Source: an uncultured Bacteroides sp.
Lineage (GTDB): Bacteria > Bacteroidota > Bacteroidia > Bacteroidales > Bacteroidaceae
Reading direction: 5' to 3'
NCBI RefSeq assembly: GCF_963678425.1
Contig: NZ_OY782854.1
Location: 310,001-374,000, forward strand
Length of the DNA: 64,000 nt
Positions 8,033 through 16,922 of the stretch are shown one piece after another (the first letter of the stretch is position 1; each line of letters opens with the position of its first letter). A model generated the notes under the pieces. It saw only the letters and a list, made by a program, of their open reading frames with translations. It was not told the origin of the DNA and made no database searches. Position numbers and translations under genes: made by a program.

Positions 8033-9238
8033 TTAGTTCTCGAACATTCGGCTACGGGCAATCATGCAGGCTCCAACGATACCTGCTTTGTCTTTCAGTT
8101 TAGAGGTGATTACAATTGAATCTTTGTTAACAAGATTCAGAGAATACTTGCGAATGGCCGTTTTAATGGGTTGAGTGATATAGTCTCCGGTAATTGAAAC
8201 TGTTCCTCCGATAATAACCATTTCCGGATTAAAAATGTTGATCAGCCCGGCAATCTGTTTCCCTAGTTTCTGTCCCACTTCTTCCACGATATCAATGCAG
8301 AGCATATCTTCCTTCATCACTGCGTCGATAATATCATTGAGTGTTACTGTTTCTTCTTTTAGTACCATATCGGAAAGAATTGAGCTGGCACCTCCTTTTA
8401 TACGTTCTATCAGCATTCGGTGCATAGCCGATCCGGATGCTTCAGTTTCCAGACAGCCTTTTTTCCCGCAGTGACAGATAATCTCGTTATCGTATGTGCT
8501 TACATGACCAAATTCTCCTGAAAATCCGGATTTCCCGGTGTATACTTTCCCGTCAATGATGATTCCAATACCCACTCCCCAGCTGATATTGACAAAAATA
8601 ATGTTTTTCTCGCTATTAACTCCTCCTACCATATATTCGCCATAAGTCATGGCTCTGGTATCATTATCTATAGTTACCCTGTAAGATAATTTTTCTGAAA
8701 GGATTTCAGCTAAAGGACGTTCCTCAAAATAGAACATACTATAACTGTAACCTGATTCAGGATTAACTCGTCCTGAAATATTTACGTTAATATTAAGAAT
8801 CTTATCTTTTTCAATGGTCAGTTTCTTTATGAAATTCAGGATTAATTGGCAAAGCTTATTGAGAGACTCTGTGGTATTTTCAAAAATATAGGGGATATTC
8901 ATTTTAAGTTCCACCATCTCTCCTTTGAAATTAATCAGGCCGATGTTAACATCGTATTGTTTGATGTCAACTCCGATAAAGTATCCGGATTTGGGGTTCA
9001 GACCATATAAATTAGGATGCCTGCCTCCGCTGGTTTCCAGTTTTCCGTAATCGTTAATAAAACCTTCTTCACACATCTCACTAATAAACTTAGTGACAGT
9101 TGGCACACTAAGATCAACCTCTTTAGAAAGATCTGTAATAGTAGAATTACCATTGTAAATGTAATGATTAATAATTCTCTTTTTGATAAGGGCGTTTTTT
9201 GTACCTTTCTCGAGCTCTTCTAAGAATTGTTTGTTCAT
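8033..9238 (-). CDS. ROK-family transcriptional regulator / sugar kinase-like protein
   Basis: This is a NagC/XylR-type ROK protein: an N-terminal winged helix (about residues 15-70, TITDLSKEVDLSVPTVTKF) joined to a sugar-kinase fold. The kinase part has the phosphate loop GVDIKQYDVNIGLINFKG, the active-site region VTIDNDTRAM, GEFGHVSTYD and the zinc motif CHCGKKGCLE. Such proteins repress sugar genes and release DNA when a sugar or sugar phosphate binds. The ATG at 9238 (401 residues) is chosen over an upstream GTG at 9298, because that GTG overlaps a -7 promoter box. No sugar genes adjoin it, so its targets are unknown. Confidence 0.9.
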   Translation of the reverse strand: MNKQFLEELEKGTKNALIKKRIINHYIYNGNSTITDLSKEVDLSVPTVTKFISEMCEEGFINDYGKLETSGGRHPNLYGLNPKSGYFIGVDIKQYDVNIGLINFKGEMVELKMNIPYIFENTTESLNKLCQLILNFIKKLTIEKDKILNINVNISGRVNPESGYSYSMFYFEERPLAEILSEKLSYRVTIDNDTRAMTYGEYMVGGVNSEKNIIFVNISWGVGIGIIIDGKVYTGKSGFSGEFGHVSTYDNEIICHCGKKGCLETEASGSAMHRMLIERIKGGASSILSDMVLKEETVTLNDIIDAVMKEDMLCIDIVEEVGQKLGKQIAGLINIFNPEMVIIGGTVSITGDYITQPIKTAIRKYSLNLVNKDSIVITSKLKDKAGIVGACMIARSRMFEN

Positions 9239-9297
9239 AATTAAATGCGTTTCTTGTGATGTTGGTGTTAATAGATTATTTGTTTTTACACTTCGCA

Positions 9298-9305
9298 CAA
9301 AGATA
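9298..9305 (-). promoter_or_regulatory. -7 box of the ROK regulator gene
   Basis: The minus strand reads TATCTTTG, a full TAnnTTTG match, 60 bases upstream of the preferred ATG. It overlaps the alternative GTG start, which therefore would not be transcribed. No clear -33 element is visible. Confidence 0.6.
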
Positions 9306-9526
9306 GCTTTAATTTTATTAATTATGAATATATTAGACTAAAAATTTATTAATAAGAGGGGAAATGTGTATTTTTTGAATATTAATATCAGAATATTGTT
9401 TCGAACATCTTGTTAAAGGAAGAATCATACGAATACAAAAAGCCAATAGGAGTAATTTCTACTTTTATACTTCTATAGTAATTATGTTATTAAACTTATC
9501 AGATCTAATAGTCTGTAATAGAAAAA

Positions 9527-9904
9527 TTATTTCAGAGGAAGTATTTCAATCCAGTACCCATCCGGATCATTAATAAAGTACAGTCCCATATTGGTGTTCT
9601 CATAGCATACGCAACCCATCTCTTTGTGATACTTGCGAACTTCATCATAATCACCCGGAATACGCATGCAGAGATGAATTTCGTTTTCTCCAAGATTGTA
9701 GGGTTCTTTGCGATCTCTTAACCAAGTTAGCTCCAGACTGAAATCTGTACTTCCGTCTGTTAAATATACCAAGATAAATGAACCATCACTCGCAGTCATG
9801 CGTTTGGCTTCTTTCAAACCAAGCGCTTTGGCATAAAATTCAATGCTCTTTTCAAGGTTAAGTACATTGAAATTGAAATGGTCGAATCTGCTTTTTATTT
9901 CCAT
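9527..9904 (-). CDS. VOC-superfamily metalloenzyme, glyoxalase I-like
   Basis: A 125-residue vicinal oxygen chelate protein with two beta-alpha-beta-beta-beta modules. The four metal ligands expected of glyoxalase I are all present: His9 (DHFNFNV), Glu58 (SLELTW), His77 (EIHLCM) and Glu120 (YWIEILP), so it is probably catalytically competent. Glyoxalase I converts the hemithioacetal of methylglyoxal and a thiol to the lactoyl thioester. Bacteroides lack typical glutathione levels, so the thiol and substrate are uncertain. It stands alone with its own promoter. Confidence 0.85.
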   Translation of the reverse strand: MEIKSRFDHFNFNVLNLEKSIEFYAKALGLKEAKRMTASDGSFILVYLTDGSTDFSLELTWLRDRKEPYNLGENEIHLCMRIPGDYDEVRKYHKEMGCVCYENTNMGLYFINDPDGYWIEILPLK

Positions 9905-10037
9905 AGTTTAGTTTTATGATTCTTTGAGTTTGTTTTAATTTAAATTAGGGAAAATACTAAGAGTGCTTTTCTCTTTTAGATAAATTCTGTATAATGAAGA
10001 TTACTCTGAAAATAAGAACGTAAATAGATCTTTTAGA

Positions 10038-10069
10038 CAAATATAGATTCAATTTTATTAAATAGCAAA
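10038..10069 (-). promoter_or_regulatory. Promoter of the glyoxalase-like gene
   Basis: TTTG (10066-10069) and TATATTTG (10038-10045) on the minus strand are 20 bases apart, an excellent fit to the Bacteroides consensus. It implies a leader of about 130 bases before the ATG at 9904. Confidence 0.7.
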
Positions 10070-10073
10070 ATCC

Positions 10074-10165
10074 TTCGCCAATAAATAAAAATAATAGGTG
10101 TATCATTTCTGATAATTCATCAATAAACAGAATTTATTCGCCAATTATTTTTATTTATTGGTGAA
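10074..10165. repeat. AT-rich inverted repeat, copy 1 of a dispersed family
   Basis: Left arm 10074-10095 and right arm 10144-10165 match at 21 of 22 bases around a core CCAATAAATAAAAAT; 48 bases separate them. The same core arms occur at 13205 and 36051. The rest of the 9905-10367 gap shows only the promoter above and no gene. Confidence 0.7.
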
Positions 10166-10367
10166 TGTCTTTTTTGTGTAAGGTCTGTTTCAAATGCAAA
10201 ACTAAAGACACTTACTATGGCTCATGCCTTTTCGTGATGTTTCCATAACTGATGAAATCGATCTATTACGGTTGTATTTAACTATTATTCAGCCTATTAC
10301 TAACATTCGTGATGGAGTGATGGAGTGTGGCCGTTTTTTTTAGATTTTATTGAGTTTCTATGTTTTA

Positions 10368-11090
10368 TCAGAAGGTGATTTTTTCTCCTTTGTATGTCCA
10401 TTTCAGAAATTTACATTTCTTTGTTTCTGCATAAGGTGAGAATGCCGCAACTTTTTTATAGGATTCGCCAAAATGCATAGGTGCTAAAATGTCTGTAGGT
10501 ATTCTACTGATAAATTGTTCGGCTCCTCTCATATAATCTATTCCTAGGCGGGGATCAACAGGAAACATAGCCAGATCTAAATGATAGACCTCTTTTGCTA
10601 GAAGTTCCAACTCGTTCAGATAATTATTCTCATATTCCTGTGACTCCTCTGGAGGACATTCCTCATTCCAGTGCCAGTTGTTCAAATCTCCTGCATGGAA
10701 GATTTGTTTCCCTTCCGCTTGGATCAGAAATGAGATTCCAATATCTGTAGATCCATAAGCTTTGATCTTTAGATGGTTGTCCTCATAGGTGTCGAGCTTA
10801 TTAAGGTAAATGGCATCTTCCTTTGTTGCCAGTCCTGCATCCAGAATATCTTGAGAGAAAATGTACTGCAGATCTTCTCTTTGCTGTTTCCAGAGAAGAA
10901 TCTCCGGATTAAAATGATCAGGATGAGAGTGTGAAGAGAGTACATAAATCTTTCCTGGTTTATTTAATAGCTGAGAATGGATAAGTCCTTTCTCAAAGGG
11001 ATGTACTGTATCTTTATAATAATCCACTATAACGGTGTATGCATCAAATTCTAATGCAAAACAACTGTGATATATATAGGTTAGTTTCAT
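10368..11090 (-). CDS. MBL-fold metallo-hydrolase
   Basis: A 240-residue metallo-beta-lactamase fold hydrolase. The metal signature is HSHPDH at residues 54-59, with further ligands in FHAGDLNNWHW (His132, Asp135) and APMHFGES near the C-terminus. The overall shape resembles UlaG-like or small cytoplasmic MBL proteins; no signal peptide is present. The natural substrate cannot be predicted from these motifs. It is divergently transcribed from msrA across a 155-base gap. Confidence 0.85.
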   Translation of the reverse strand: MKLTYIYHSCFALEFDAYTVIVDYYKDTVHPFEKGLIHSQLLNKPGKIYVLSSHSHPDHFNPEILLWKQQREDLQYIFSQDILDAGLATKEDAIYLNKLDTYEDNHLKIKAYGSTDIGISFLIQAEGKQIFHAGDLNNWHWNEECPPEESQEYENNYLNELELLAKEVYHLDLAMFPVDPRLGIDYMRGAEQFISRIPTDILAPMHFGESYKKVAAFSPYAETKKCKFLKWTYKGEKITF

Positions 11091-11136
11091 AATTCGGGAG
11101 TTTGATTTTTCTGAAATAGGTACGGTTGCCTTAGAA

Positions 11137-11144
11137 CAAAGATA
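11137..11144 (-). promoter_or_regulatory. -7 box of the MBL hydrolase gene
   Basis: The minus strand reads TATCTTTG, 46 bases before the ATG at 11090. No clear -33 element is seen. Confidence 0.55.
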
Positions 11145-11182
11145 TAAAATTAGAGAACAATTATAGTTTCATCACTGTTTAT

Positions 11183-11216
11183 TTTGGATGTTTTAAATAT
11201 TAATCAATTATATTTG
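11183..11216 (+). promoter_or_regulatory. Promoter of msrA
   Basis: TTTG at 11183-11186 and TATATTTG at 11209-11216 are separated by 22 bases, slightly longer than the usual 19-21. The -7 box ends 29 bases before the msrA ATG. It diverges from the promoter of the MBL gene. Confidence 0.6.
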
Positions 11217-11245
11217 CTGCAATAACAAAATTAGAAATGTAAAAT

Positions 11246-11773
11246 ATGGAAGAATTGAAGATAAGAGAGAATGATGGTACTTTGGTTGGCGGAACAGAAA
11301 TTGCAATCTTTGCCGGAGGATGCTTCTGGGGTGTAGAACATTTAATGAAGACTGCTCCGGGTACACTTACTGTGGAATCGGGATATATAGGAGGTACGAA
11401 AGAAAATCCTTCTTATGAAGAAGTCTGTCGTCATGATACCGGACATGCTGAGGCGGTAAGAATTGTATTTGATCCTACCAAGACTACTTACGAAGAGTTG
11501 GCTAAACTGTTTTTTGAGATTCATGATCCTGAACAAGAGGATGGCCAGGGACCTGATCTTGGCGATCAATACCGTTCGGAAATTTTCTATACCACTCCAC
11601 AGCAGAAGCAGGTCGCTGAGAAATTAATAGGCGTTCTTACAGAAAAAGGATACCATGTGGTGACAAAGGTTACTCCGGCTACAAAATTCTGGAAAGCAGA
11701 GAAATATCACCAGAATCATTATGAACTTCGAGGTACGGAACCTTATTGCCACATATATACAAAGAGGTTTTGA
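11246..11773 (+). CDS. msrA: Peptide-methionine (S)-S-oxide reductase
   Basis: MsrA repairs oxidised proteins by reducing methionine S-sulfoxide. The 175-residue protein has the catalytic GCFWGVEH motif (Cys26), then SGYIGG, CRHDTGHAEAVRI, FFEIHDPEQEDGQGPDLGDQYRS and the C-terminal KFWKAEKYHQNHYE, all classic. It is a single-domain form without MsrB. Its reductant would be thioredoxin; a thioredoxin gene lies about 1 kb downstream, but as a separate unit. Confidence 0.97.
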   Translation: MEELKIRENDGTLVGGTEIAIFAGGCFWGVEHLMKTAPGTLTVESGYIGGTKENPSYEEVCRHDTGHAEAVRIVFDPTKTTYEELAKLFFEIHDPEQEDGQGPDLGDQYRSEIFYTTPQQKQVAEKLIGVLTEKGYHVVTKVTPATKFWKAEKYHQNHYELRGTEPYCHIYTKRF

Positions 11774-11872
11774 TTAGGTTTCTCAGATAAAGAAATGGTT
11801 TGTAATCTTTTAGCCTGATTTTAGCTTGCTGTTAATGCTGTTAATAAAGGATTTTATACTAATGATAAATAG

Positions 11873-11925
11873 TAAAAAAGAAGGAGAGGATTTGTTGTGA
11901 ATAACAGAATCCTTTCCTTTATTTC
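11873..11925. terminator. Bidirectional terminator between msrA and the lipoprotein gene
   Basis: Arms 11881-11892 and 11908-11919 pair over 12 bases with one G-U type mismatch. An A-run lies on the left and a T-rich run on the right, so it can serve both convergent genes. Confidence 0.6.
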
Positions 11926-11933
11926 ATTGTAGA

Positions 11934-12430
11934 CTATTGGTTGATCTTTACTAAATGCTGAATCATTGATGCTGGAATCTCTTTGATGTCTTTTATTTCC
12001 AATGAAGCTTGTGTCTGACCATCTTTCTTTTCCAATGTTTCGTTCACAAATTCTCTCTCTAATCTGTACATAGCGCCGGTTGCTGGGTCAACAATAAGTA
12101 TGCCGATAAGTCCTCCAAAAATAAGGTTCCCGAAATACCATCCGTTAAGATTGCATTTTACAGGAATAGATTTTGTTTCATAACCTTCCATTGTTAGTTT
12201 AAGTTCGTAAGACTGACTGCTGAAGAAGCCACTTCCCGATTTTAGATAGATTGTTGTAGGAGATAGGGCTTCGTAAACAGTTGCTCCTCTTTTGTCAGTA
12301 ACTTCTACCTTTACTCCATTAGGATTTGTATTTACTGTTAATGGCCAGTTACTTTGCTTACGATTGAAGCGCAGCTGGAGAAGAGACAGATAAATGCTGC
12401 AACGAATAGTGATTTAGTGAAATTTTTCAT
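11934..12430 (-). pseudogene. Frameshifted lipoprotein gene (PEGA-like, glycine-rich C-terminal region)
   Basis: The start at 12430 encodes a lipoprotein signal (MKNFTKSLFVAAFICLFSSC, Cys20) followed by ASIVSK. Translation then meets a stop in VTGH. Shifting by one base restores a continuous protein: SNWPLTVNTNPNG, a PEGA-like beta domain, LKSGSGFFSSQSYELKL, then WYFGNLIFGGLIGILIVDPATGAMYRL. The break lies at a short T-run (12353-12355 on the plus strand); one extra A in the gene would give the smooth reading SKSNW. The C-terminal 85 codons alone form an open frame. This may be a true pseudogene, a homopolymer slip switch, or a sequencing error. Function is unknown. Confidence 0.75.
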
Positions 12431-12768
12431 TTGTTTAATTGGGTTTTTAATTATTTAATATCTGAAATGTTATTTGTATAATATATATTTCACAAAAGAA
12501 TAGAAAATAATCTAAACATTAAAATTCTTGTAGAACTATTTTCTTTGCAATTTTTACTTTGATGAGAAAACTAAACTTATAGATTAGTTGTTATTCAGTT
12601 AAATAGCTGCTTTTTTTAGTCTGTAGAGTGATGATAATGTATGTAAGTAGTTGTTTGTGTGATGAAAATATCGTTTTGCTTTATTGTTTCCTTAGTTGCG
12701 TTTTCCTCCTATAATGCGTTAATGAGATCTAAATGAAAAGAATTTGAATATGCAAAAAATGAAACCAA
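12431..12768. other. Intergenic region between lipoprotein gene and thioredoxin
   Basis: These 338 bases are AT-rich and must hold divergent promoters, but I see no full TTTG/TAnnTTTG pair, no repeat and no gene. Confidence 0.4.
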
Positions 12769-13137
12769 ATGAAAACAATAGCACTAACAAAAGATGAATT
12801 TCTTACAAAGGTAGCTAATTACAAGGATAGTCCTGATGAGTGGAAGTATCTGGGTGATAAGCCTGCCATTGTAGATTTTTATGCATCGTGGTGTGGTCCA
12901 TGTAAGTTGATTGCTCCAATTCTTGAAGAGCTGGCTTTGGAATATTCAGGGAAAATCTATATATATAAAGTAAATACCGAAGAGGAAGAAGAGCTTGCAT
13001 CTGTATTTGGTATTCGAAGTATTCCTTCTTTGCTGTTCGTTCCTATGTATGGTGTGCCTCATATGGCACAGGGAGCAATGCCAAAGTCGGCATTTAAAGC
13101 TGCAATACAAAAAGTGCTGCTGAAGCTTGAAAACTAG
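12769..13137 (+). CDS. Thioredoxin-family protein
   Basis: A 122-residue cytoplasmic thioredoxin that would reduce protein disulfides such as those of ribonucleotide reductase, MsrA and peroxidases. The active site is FYASWCGPCKL (Cys42 and Cys45). FGIRSIPSLLFV contains the cis-proline loop, and the C-terminal helix ends at VLLKLEN. An N-terminal stretch of about 20 residues precedes the canonical fold (DSPDEWKYLGDKPAIVDF), a common Bacteroides variant. No signal peptide is present. It is a single-gene unit; the IS30 element begins 404 bases downstream. Confidence 0.93.
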   Translation: MKTIALTKDEFLTKVANYKDSPDEWKYLGDKPAIVDFYASWCGPCKLIAPILEELALEYSGKIYIYKVNTEEEEELASVFGIRSIPSLLFVPMYGVPHMAQGAMPKSAFKAAIQKVLLKLEN

Positions 13138-13204
13138 AAGCGCGCTTTTCTCTTGGGTTCTATAGTGTTCTCGTGAGCGGAATAGATTGCTTTTATTAAA
13201 AATC

Positions 13205-13257
13205 TTCCGTGAATAAATAAAAATATAACCTGTTAGATTTTTTATTTATTAATGGAA
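13205..13257. repeat. AT-rich inverted repeat, copy 2 of a dispersed family
   Basis: Arms TTCCGTGAATAAATAAAAAT and its imperfect complement (ATTTTTTATTTATTAATGGAA region) form a hairpin just after the thioredoxin gene, close to the family seen at 10074 and 36051. It may terminate the thioredoxin transcript. The remaining 13258-13541 shows nothing identifiable. Confidence 0.55.
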
Positions 13258-13541
13258 AGTCAGAGTTCTTCCATGCTTTGTTTTTTGGTTATAGAATAAT
13301 TTGGTGTTAATAAATGTATATTAGCTTTTTGAATTAGGCGGTTATATGGCTTTAAATTGGCCAATTTGTATTATTTGAAGCTATCAACTGTCTGATAAAT
13401 AGATGTGAAACACTTTTTAACTCGATTTTGCTCTTAAAAAGAACAAAACTTCAGGTTGTTTTCTGACAATACGTTTTACTTTTTGAGGTAATAGCTTGAT
13501 AATAAGCTGCGGGGAAATTATTCCTACCCCCTATAAAGCCG

Positions 13542-14669
13542 AATTCAAGTTATAAACGCAACTCTCTCCTATGTTTTTTTAATGTATTAATAAACTCCAT
13601 TGGGGTATAATATCCCAACCTTTTTCTCGGTCTTGAATTAATTAAATTTTCTACTATTTCTACCTGTTTTTCAGTTACTTCACTAAAGTCTGTCCCCTTA
13701 GGAAAGTATTGCCTGACTAATCCATTTATATTTTCATTTGCTCCTCTTTCCCAAGAATGATAGGGTTTGGCAAAATAGAAATTAATTCTCAATTTTGTTT
13801 CTATTTTTTTATGAAAAGCAAACTCAAACCCATTATCCGAGGTTATAGTGAAGATTTTCCCTTTAAATGATGTTAAACATTTAATAGCCGTATCTGCCAT
13901 TGATTTTGGATCACGCCCCTTAAGTTTGCGTATCCATAAGCGTCCGGTAAGCCTATCATTAATGGTCATTAGTGCACTCTTTTTATTCTTTCCAATTATA
14001 GAATCTATTTCAAAATCACCAAACCTTTTGCGTTCCTCTACAATGGCAGGTCTTTGATCAATAGTTCTGCGATTTTTAAGTATCCCTCTACTATTATATT
14101 CAGAGCCGCGTTTTTTGTTTTTTCGCCCTCTTCGGCGCAAATATTTATAAAGGCGTCCTTTCTGACGTTTATCTTTCCAGATCCATTGATAAAGTATTTC
14201 ATGAGAAACCATGGGAATCGACTGTAATTTGCACCGACCTGATATCTGTTCCGGACTATAATTAAATTCTATTAGCAGATCCTTTGCAAGAGCCTTCATT
14301 TCTTGGGTAAAGACTACTTTCCCAGGGCGACATTTCTTTCTTAAGTCAGCTTTCTTTTGAGCTTCACGGGGCATGTACTGATGCCAGGAGCCATAAGAAT
14401 TACGAATGATTTCACGGCCTATGGTACTTTTATGAACCTTTACAAGAGAGGCTATCTCACTTTTACTTTTTCCACTGTGAAGATATGCAGAAATTTCATA
14501 TCTTTGTTCTTGGGTTAAATGTTTCATCTTGTAACTGATTTTGTAGGAGATTGAGGGAACAAGATAATTATTTTATCCCATCAGAGAAAGGGGGGAAGAA
14601 AAACATTTTCCCCTTCTCTGAAAAAATATTCAATCTAAAATTCCATCAGTTGCATTTAACACTTGAATT
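13542..14669 (-). mobile_element. IS30-family insertion sequence, apparently complete
   Basis: The element is about 1.13 kb. Terminal inverted repeats are visible at 13542-13563 and 14648-14669 and match at about 18 of 21 compared positions, both starting AATTCAAGT. A single transposase fills the inside; its stop codon lies within the left repeat. A strong hairpin (about 14580-14621, CAGAGAA/TTCTCTG arms with G/C tracts) lies between the transposase start and the right end and may block outside transcription. I could not identify a clean target duplication. Confidence 0.8.
13550..14527 (-). CDS. IS30-family transposase
   Basis: A 325-residue DDE transposase. The N-terminal helix-turn-helix (residues 1-45, LTQEQRYEISAYL and SEIASLVKVHKSTIGREI) binds the ends. 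The catalytic core carries Asp175 (GDFEIDSIIG), Asp231 (ITSDNGFEF) and Glu265 (ERGANENINGL), with the 33-residue D-E spacing typical of IS30. The frame is intact and full length, so the copy could be active. Its closest described relatives would be Bacteroides IS30 members such as IS4351, by general family resemblance only. Confidence 0.95.
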   Translation of the reverse strand: MKHLTQEQRYEISAYLHSGKSKSEIASLVKVHKSTIGREIIRNSYGSWHQYMPREAQKKADLRKKCRPGKVVFTQEMKALAKDLLIEFNYSPEQISGRCKLQSIPMVSHEILYQWIWKDKRQKGRLYKYLRRRGRKNKKRGSEYNSRGILKNRRTIDQRPAIVEERKRFGDFEIDSIIGKNKKSALMTINDRLTGRLWIRKLKGRDPKSMADTAIKCLTSFKGKIFTITSDNGFEFAFHKKIETKLRINFYFAKPYHSWERGANENINGLVRQYFPKGTDFSEVTEKQVEIVENLINSRPRKRLGYYTPMEFINTLKKHRRELRL

Positions 14670-14979
14670 TAGGAAAACAAAAAAGATGGTATGATTTTCC
14701 GCGGGTTAATTTTAGGAATTTAGCAGCAAATTTTATTGCTGATTCAACGAAACAGACTTCTATGTTAAATCAAGATGGTTTATGTACGATGAATCTTTCG
14801 GTAAAGTTGGGTGATTAATAGGATGATTAAGAGACCTTTATTCTGCTTTTTTTCTTTTTGTTTAGAATGTATTCTTTGTGGGGTGCATTATGGCTTAATA
14901 AATTGAGGTATAATGTACTATATCCTTTTTACTGAATGCAAAATCCTGATAGAAAGTTTTTTTTTTCTAATAATTTTCT

Positions 14980-14987
14980 TATCTTTG
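14980..14987 (+). promoter_or_regulatory. -7 box of rpsA
   Basis: TATCTTTG matches the Bacteroides -7 consensus 64 bases before the rpsA ATG. Upstream is a T-tract rather than a clear TTTG. The rest of 14670-15050 holds no gene and no repeat that I can see. Confidence 0.6.
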
Positions 14988-15050
14988 CGCCCGATTTATA
15001 TAGTCAATATAATGTCTTACTTAATTAAAGGTATTTAAACAAAATTATTA

Positions 15051-16853
15051 ATGGAAAATTTAAAGAACGTTGCTCCTGTTGAAGACTTCAACTGGGATGC
15101 GTATGAAAACGGCGAAACCTTTGTTGGTGCTAGCCACGAAGACCTAGAAAAAGCATACGATAGTACGCTTAACAAAGTGAATGACCGCGAGGTTGTTGAC
15201 GGAACTGTAATCTCGATGAACAAACGTGAAGTTGTTGTGAACATCGGTTACAAATCAGATGGTATCATTCCTTTGAATGAATTCCGCTACAATCCTGAAT
15301 TAACAGTAGGTGATAAAGTTGAAGTTTACATCGAAAATCAGGAAGACAAGAAAGGTCAGTTGATCCTTTCACACAAAAAAGCTCGCGCTGCTCGTTCTTG
15401 GGATCGCGTTAACTCTGCTCTTGAAACAGAAGAAATTGTTAAGGGCTTCATCAAGTGCCGCACTAAGGGTGGTATGATCGTTGATGTATTTGGTATCGAA
15501 GCATTCTTACCAGGTTCTCAGATTGATGTTAAACCTATCCGCGATTACGATGTATTCGTTGGAAAGACTATGGAATTCAAAGTTGTTAAAATCAACCAGG
15601 AATTCAAAAACGTTGTTGTTTCTCACAAAGCTCTTATCGAAGCTGAACTTGAACAACAGAAGAAAGAAATTATTGGCAAACTTGAAAAAGGACAGGTTCT
15701 TGAAGGAACTGTTAAAAATATCACATCTTACGGTGTATTCATCGACTTGGGTGGCGTAGACGGTTTGATCCACATTACAGACCTTTCTTGGGGACGTGTT
15801 AGCGATCCTAAAGAAGTGGTTGAATTGGATCAGAAGCTTAACGTTGTTATCCTTGACTTTGATAACGAAAAGAAACGTATCGCTCTTGGTTTGAAACAAC
15901 TTACTCCTCACCCATGGGATGCTCTTTCAGCTGAACTGAAAGTAGGTGACAAGGTAGAAGGTAAAGTAGTTGTTATGGCTGACTACGGTGCATTTATTGA
16001 AATTGCTCCAGGTGTAGAAGGTCTGATCCACGTATCTGAAATGTCTTGGTCTCAACACTTACGTAGTGCACAAGACTTCATGAAAGTTGGTGATACAGTA
16101 GAAGCTGTTGTTCTTACTCTTGACCGTGACGAACGTAAGATGTCTTTGGGTATCAAACAACTGAAACAAGATCCATGGGAAACTATCGCTGAGAAGTATC
16201 CTGTAGGTAGCAAACATGTTGCTAAGGTACGTAACTTCACTAACTTCGGTGTATTCGTAGAAATCGAAGAAGGTGTTGACGGATTGATCCACATCTCTGA
16301 CCTTTCTTGGACTAAGAAGGTTAAACACCCTTCTGAATTCACTACAATTGGTGCAGATATCGAAGTTCAGGTTCTTGAAATCGATAAGGAAAACCGTCGT
16401 TTGAGCTTAGGCCACAAACAATTAGAAGAAAATCCTTGGGATGTATTTGAAACAGTATTCACAGTAGGTTCAGTACACGAAGGAACAATTATCGAAATGC
16501 TTGATAAGGGTTCTGTAGTAGCTCTTCCTTATGGTGTTGAAGGTTTCGCAACTCCTAAACATCTTGTAAAAGAAGACGGTTCACAAGCTCAGTTAGACGA
16601 AAAACTTGAGTTCAAAGTAATCGAATTCAATAAAGATGCTAAGAGAATTATCCTTTCTCACAGCCGTATTTTCGAAGATGCTGCAAAGGCAGAAGAAAAA
16701 GCTGAAAAGAAAGCTGCTTCTAAGAAAACAACTACTAGAAAAGAAGAATCTTCTGCTCCAGCGGTGACAAATCAAGCTGCTTCTACTACATTAGGTGACA
16801 TTGATGCATTAGCTGCATTGAAAGAACAAATGGAGTCTGGTAAAGAAGACTAA
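15051..16853 (+). CDS. rpsA: 30S ribosomal protein S1
   Basis: S1 binds mRNA on the 30S subunit and helps initiation; in Bacteroides, where Shine-Dalgarno sequences are weak, it is thought to be especially important. The 600-residue protein has six S1 OB-fold repeats. Good examples are EGTVKNITSYGVFIDLGG, GKVVVMADYGAFIEIAPG and AKVRNFTNFGVFVEIEEG, each followed by GLIHxSxLSW. A charged, alanine/lysine-rich tail (KAEEKAEKKAASKKTT) ends the protein. Codon use looks highly expressed. A strong terminator follows. Confidence 0.97.
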   Translation: MENLKNVAPVEDFNWDAYENGETFVGASHEDLEKAYDSTLNKVNDREVVDGTVISMNKREVVVNIGYKSDGIIPLNEFRYNPELTVGDKVEVYIENQEDKKGQLILSHKKARAARSWDRVNSALETEEIVKGFIKCRTKGGMIVDVFGIEAFLPGSQIDVKPIRDYDVFVGKTMEFKVVKINQEFKNVVVSHKALIEAELEQQKKEIIGKLEKGQVLEGTVKNITSYGVFIDLGGVDGLIHITDLSWGRVSDPKEVVELDQKLNVVILDFDNEKKRIALGLKQLTPHPWDALSAELKVGDKVEGKVVVMADYGAFIEIAPGVEGLIHVSEMSWSQHLRSAQDFMKVGDTVEAVVLTLDRDERKMSLGIKQLKQDPWETIAEKYPVGSKHVAKVRNFTNFGVFVEIEEGVDGLIHISDLSWTKKVKHPSEFTTIGADIEVQVLEIDKENRRLSLGHKQLEENPWDVFETVFTVGSVHEGTIIEMLDKGSVVALPYGVEGFATPKHLVKEDGSQAQLDEKLEFKVIEFNKDAKRIILSHSRIFEDAAKAEEKAEKKAASKKTTTRKEESSAPAVTNQAASTTLGDIDALAALKEQMESGKED

Positions 16854-16876
16854 TTAATTAGTTAAATAAATCTCTG

Positions 16877-16910
16877 AAGGGGTTACCGTTTTCCGGTAAC
16901 CCCTTTCGTT
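16877..16910 (+). terminator. Terminator of rpsA
   Basis: Twelve-base arms 16877-16888 and 16894-16905 (AAGGGGTTACCG and its complement) enclose a 5-base loop and are followed by a T-containing run. It lies 24 bases past the rpsA stop. Confidence 0.85.
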
Positions 16911-16922
16911 TCAAACAGATGT

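Noticed and set aside
8033..9298. The longer ROK protein starting with GTG at 9298
   Set aside because: The -7 promoter box overlaps that codon, so the mRNA would start downstream; the ATG at 9238 gives a normal N-terminus.
13542..14669. Treating the pectin locus as an element carried by the IS30 copy
   Set aside because: There is only one IS copy, 9 kb away from the locus and separated from it by core genes such as rpsA and rnz.
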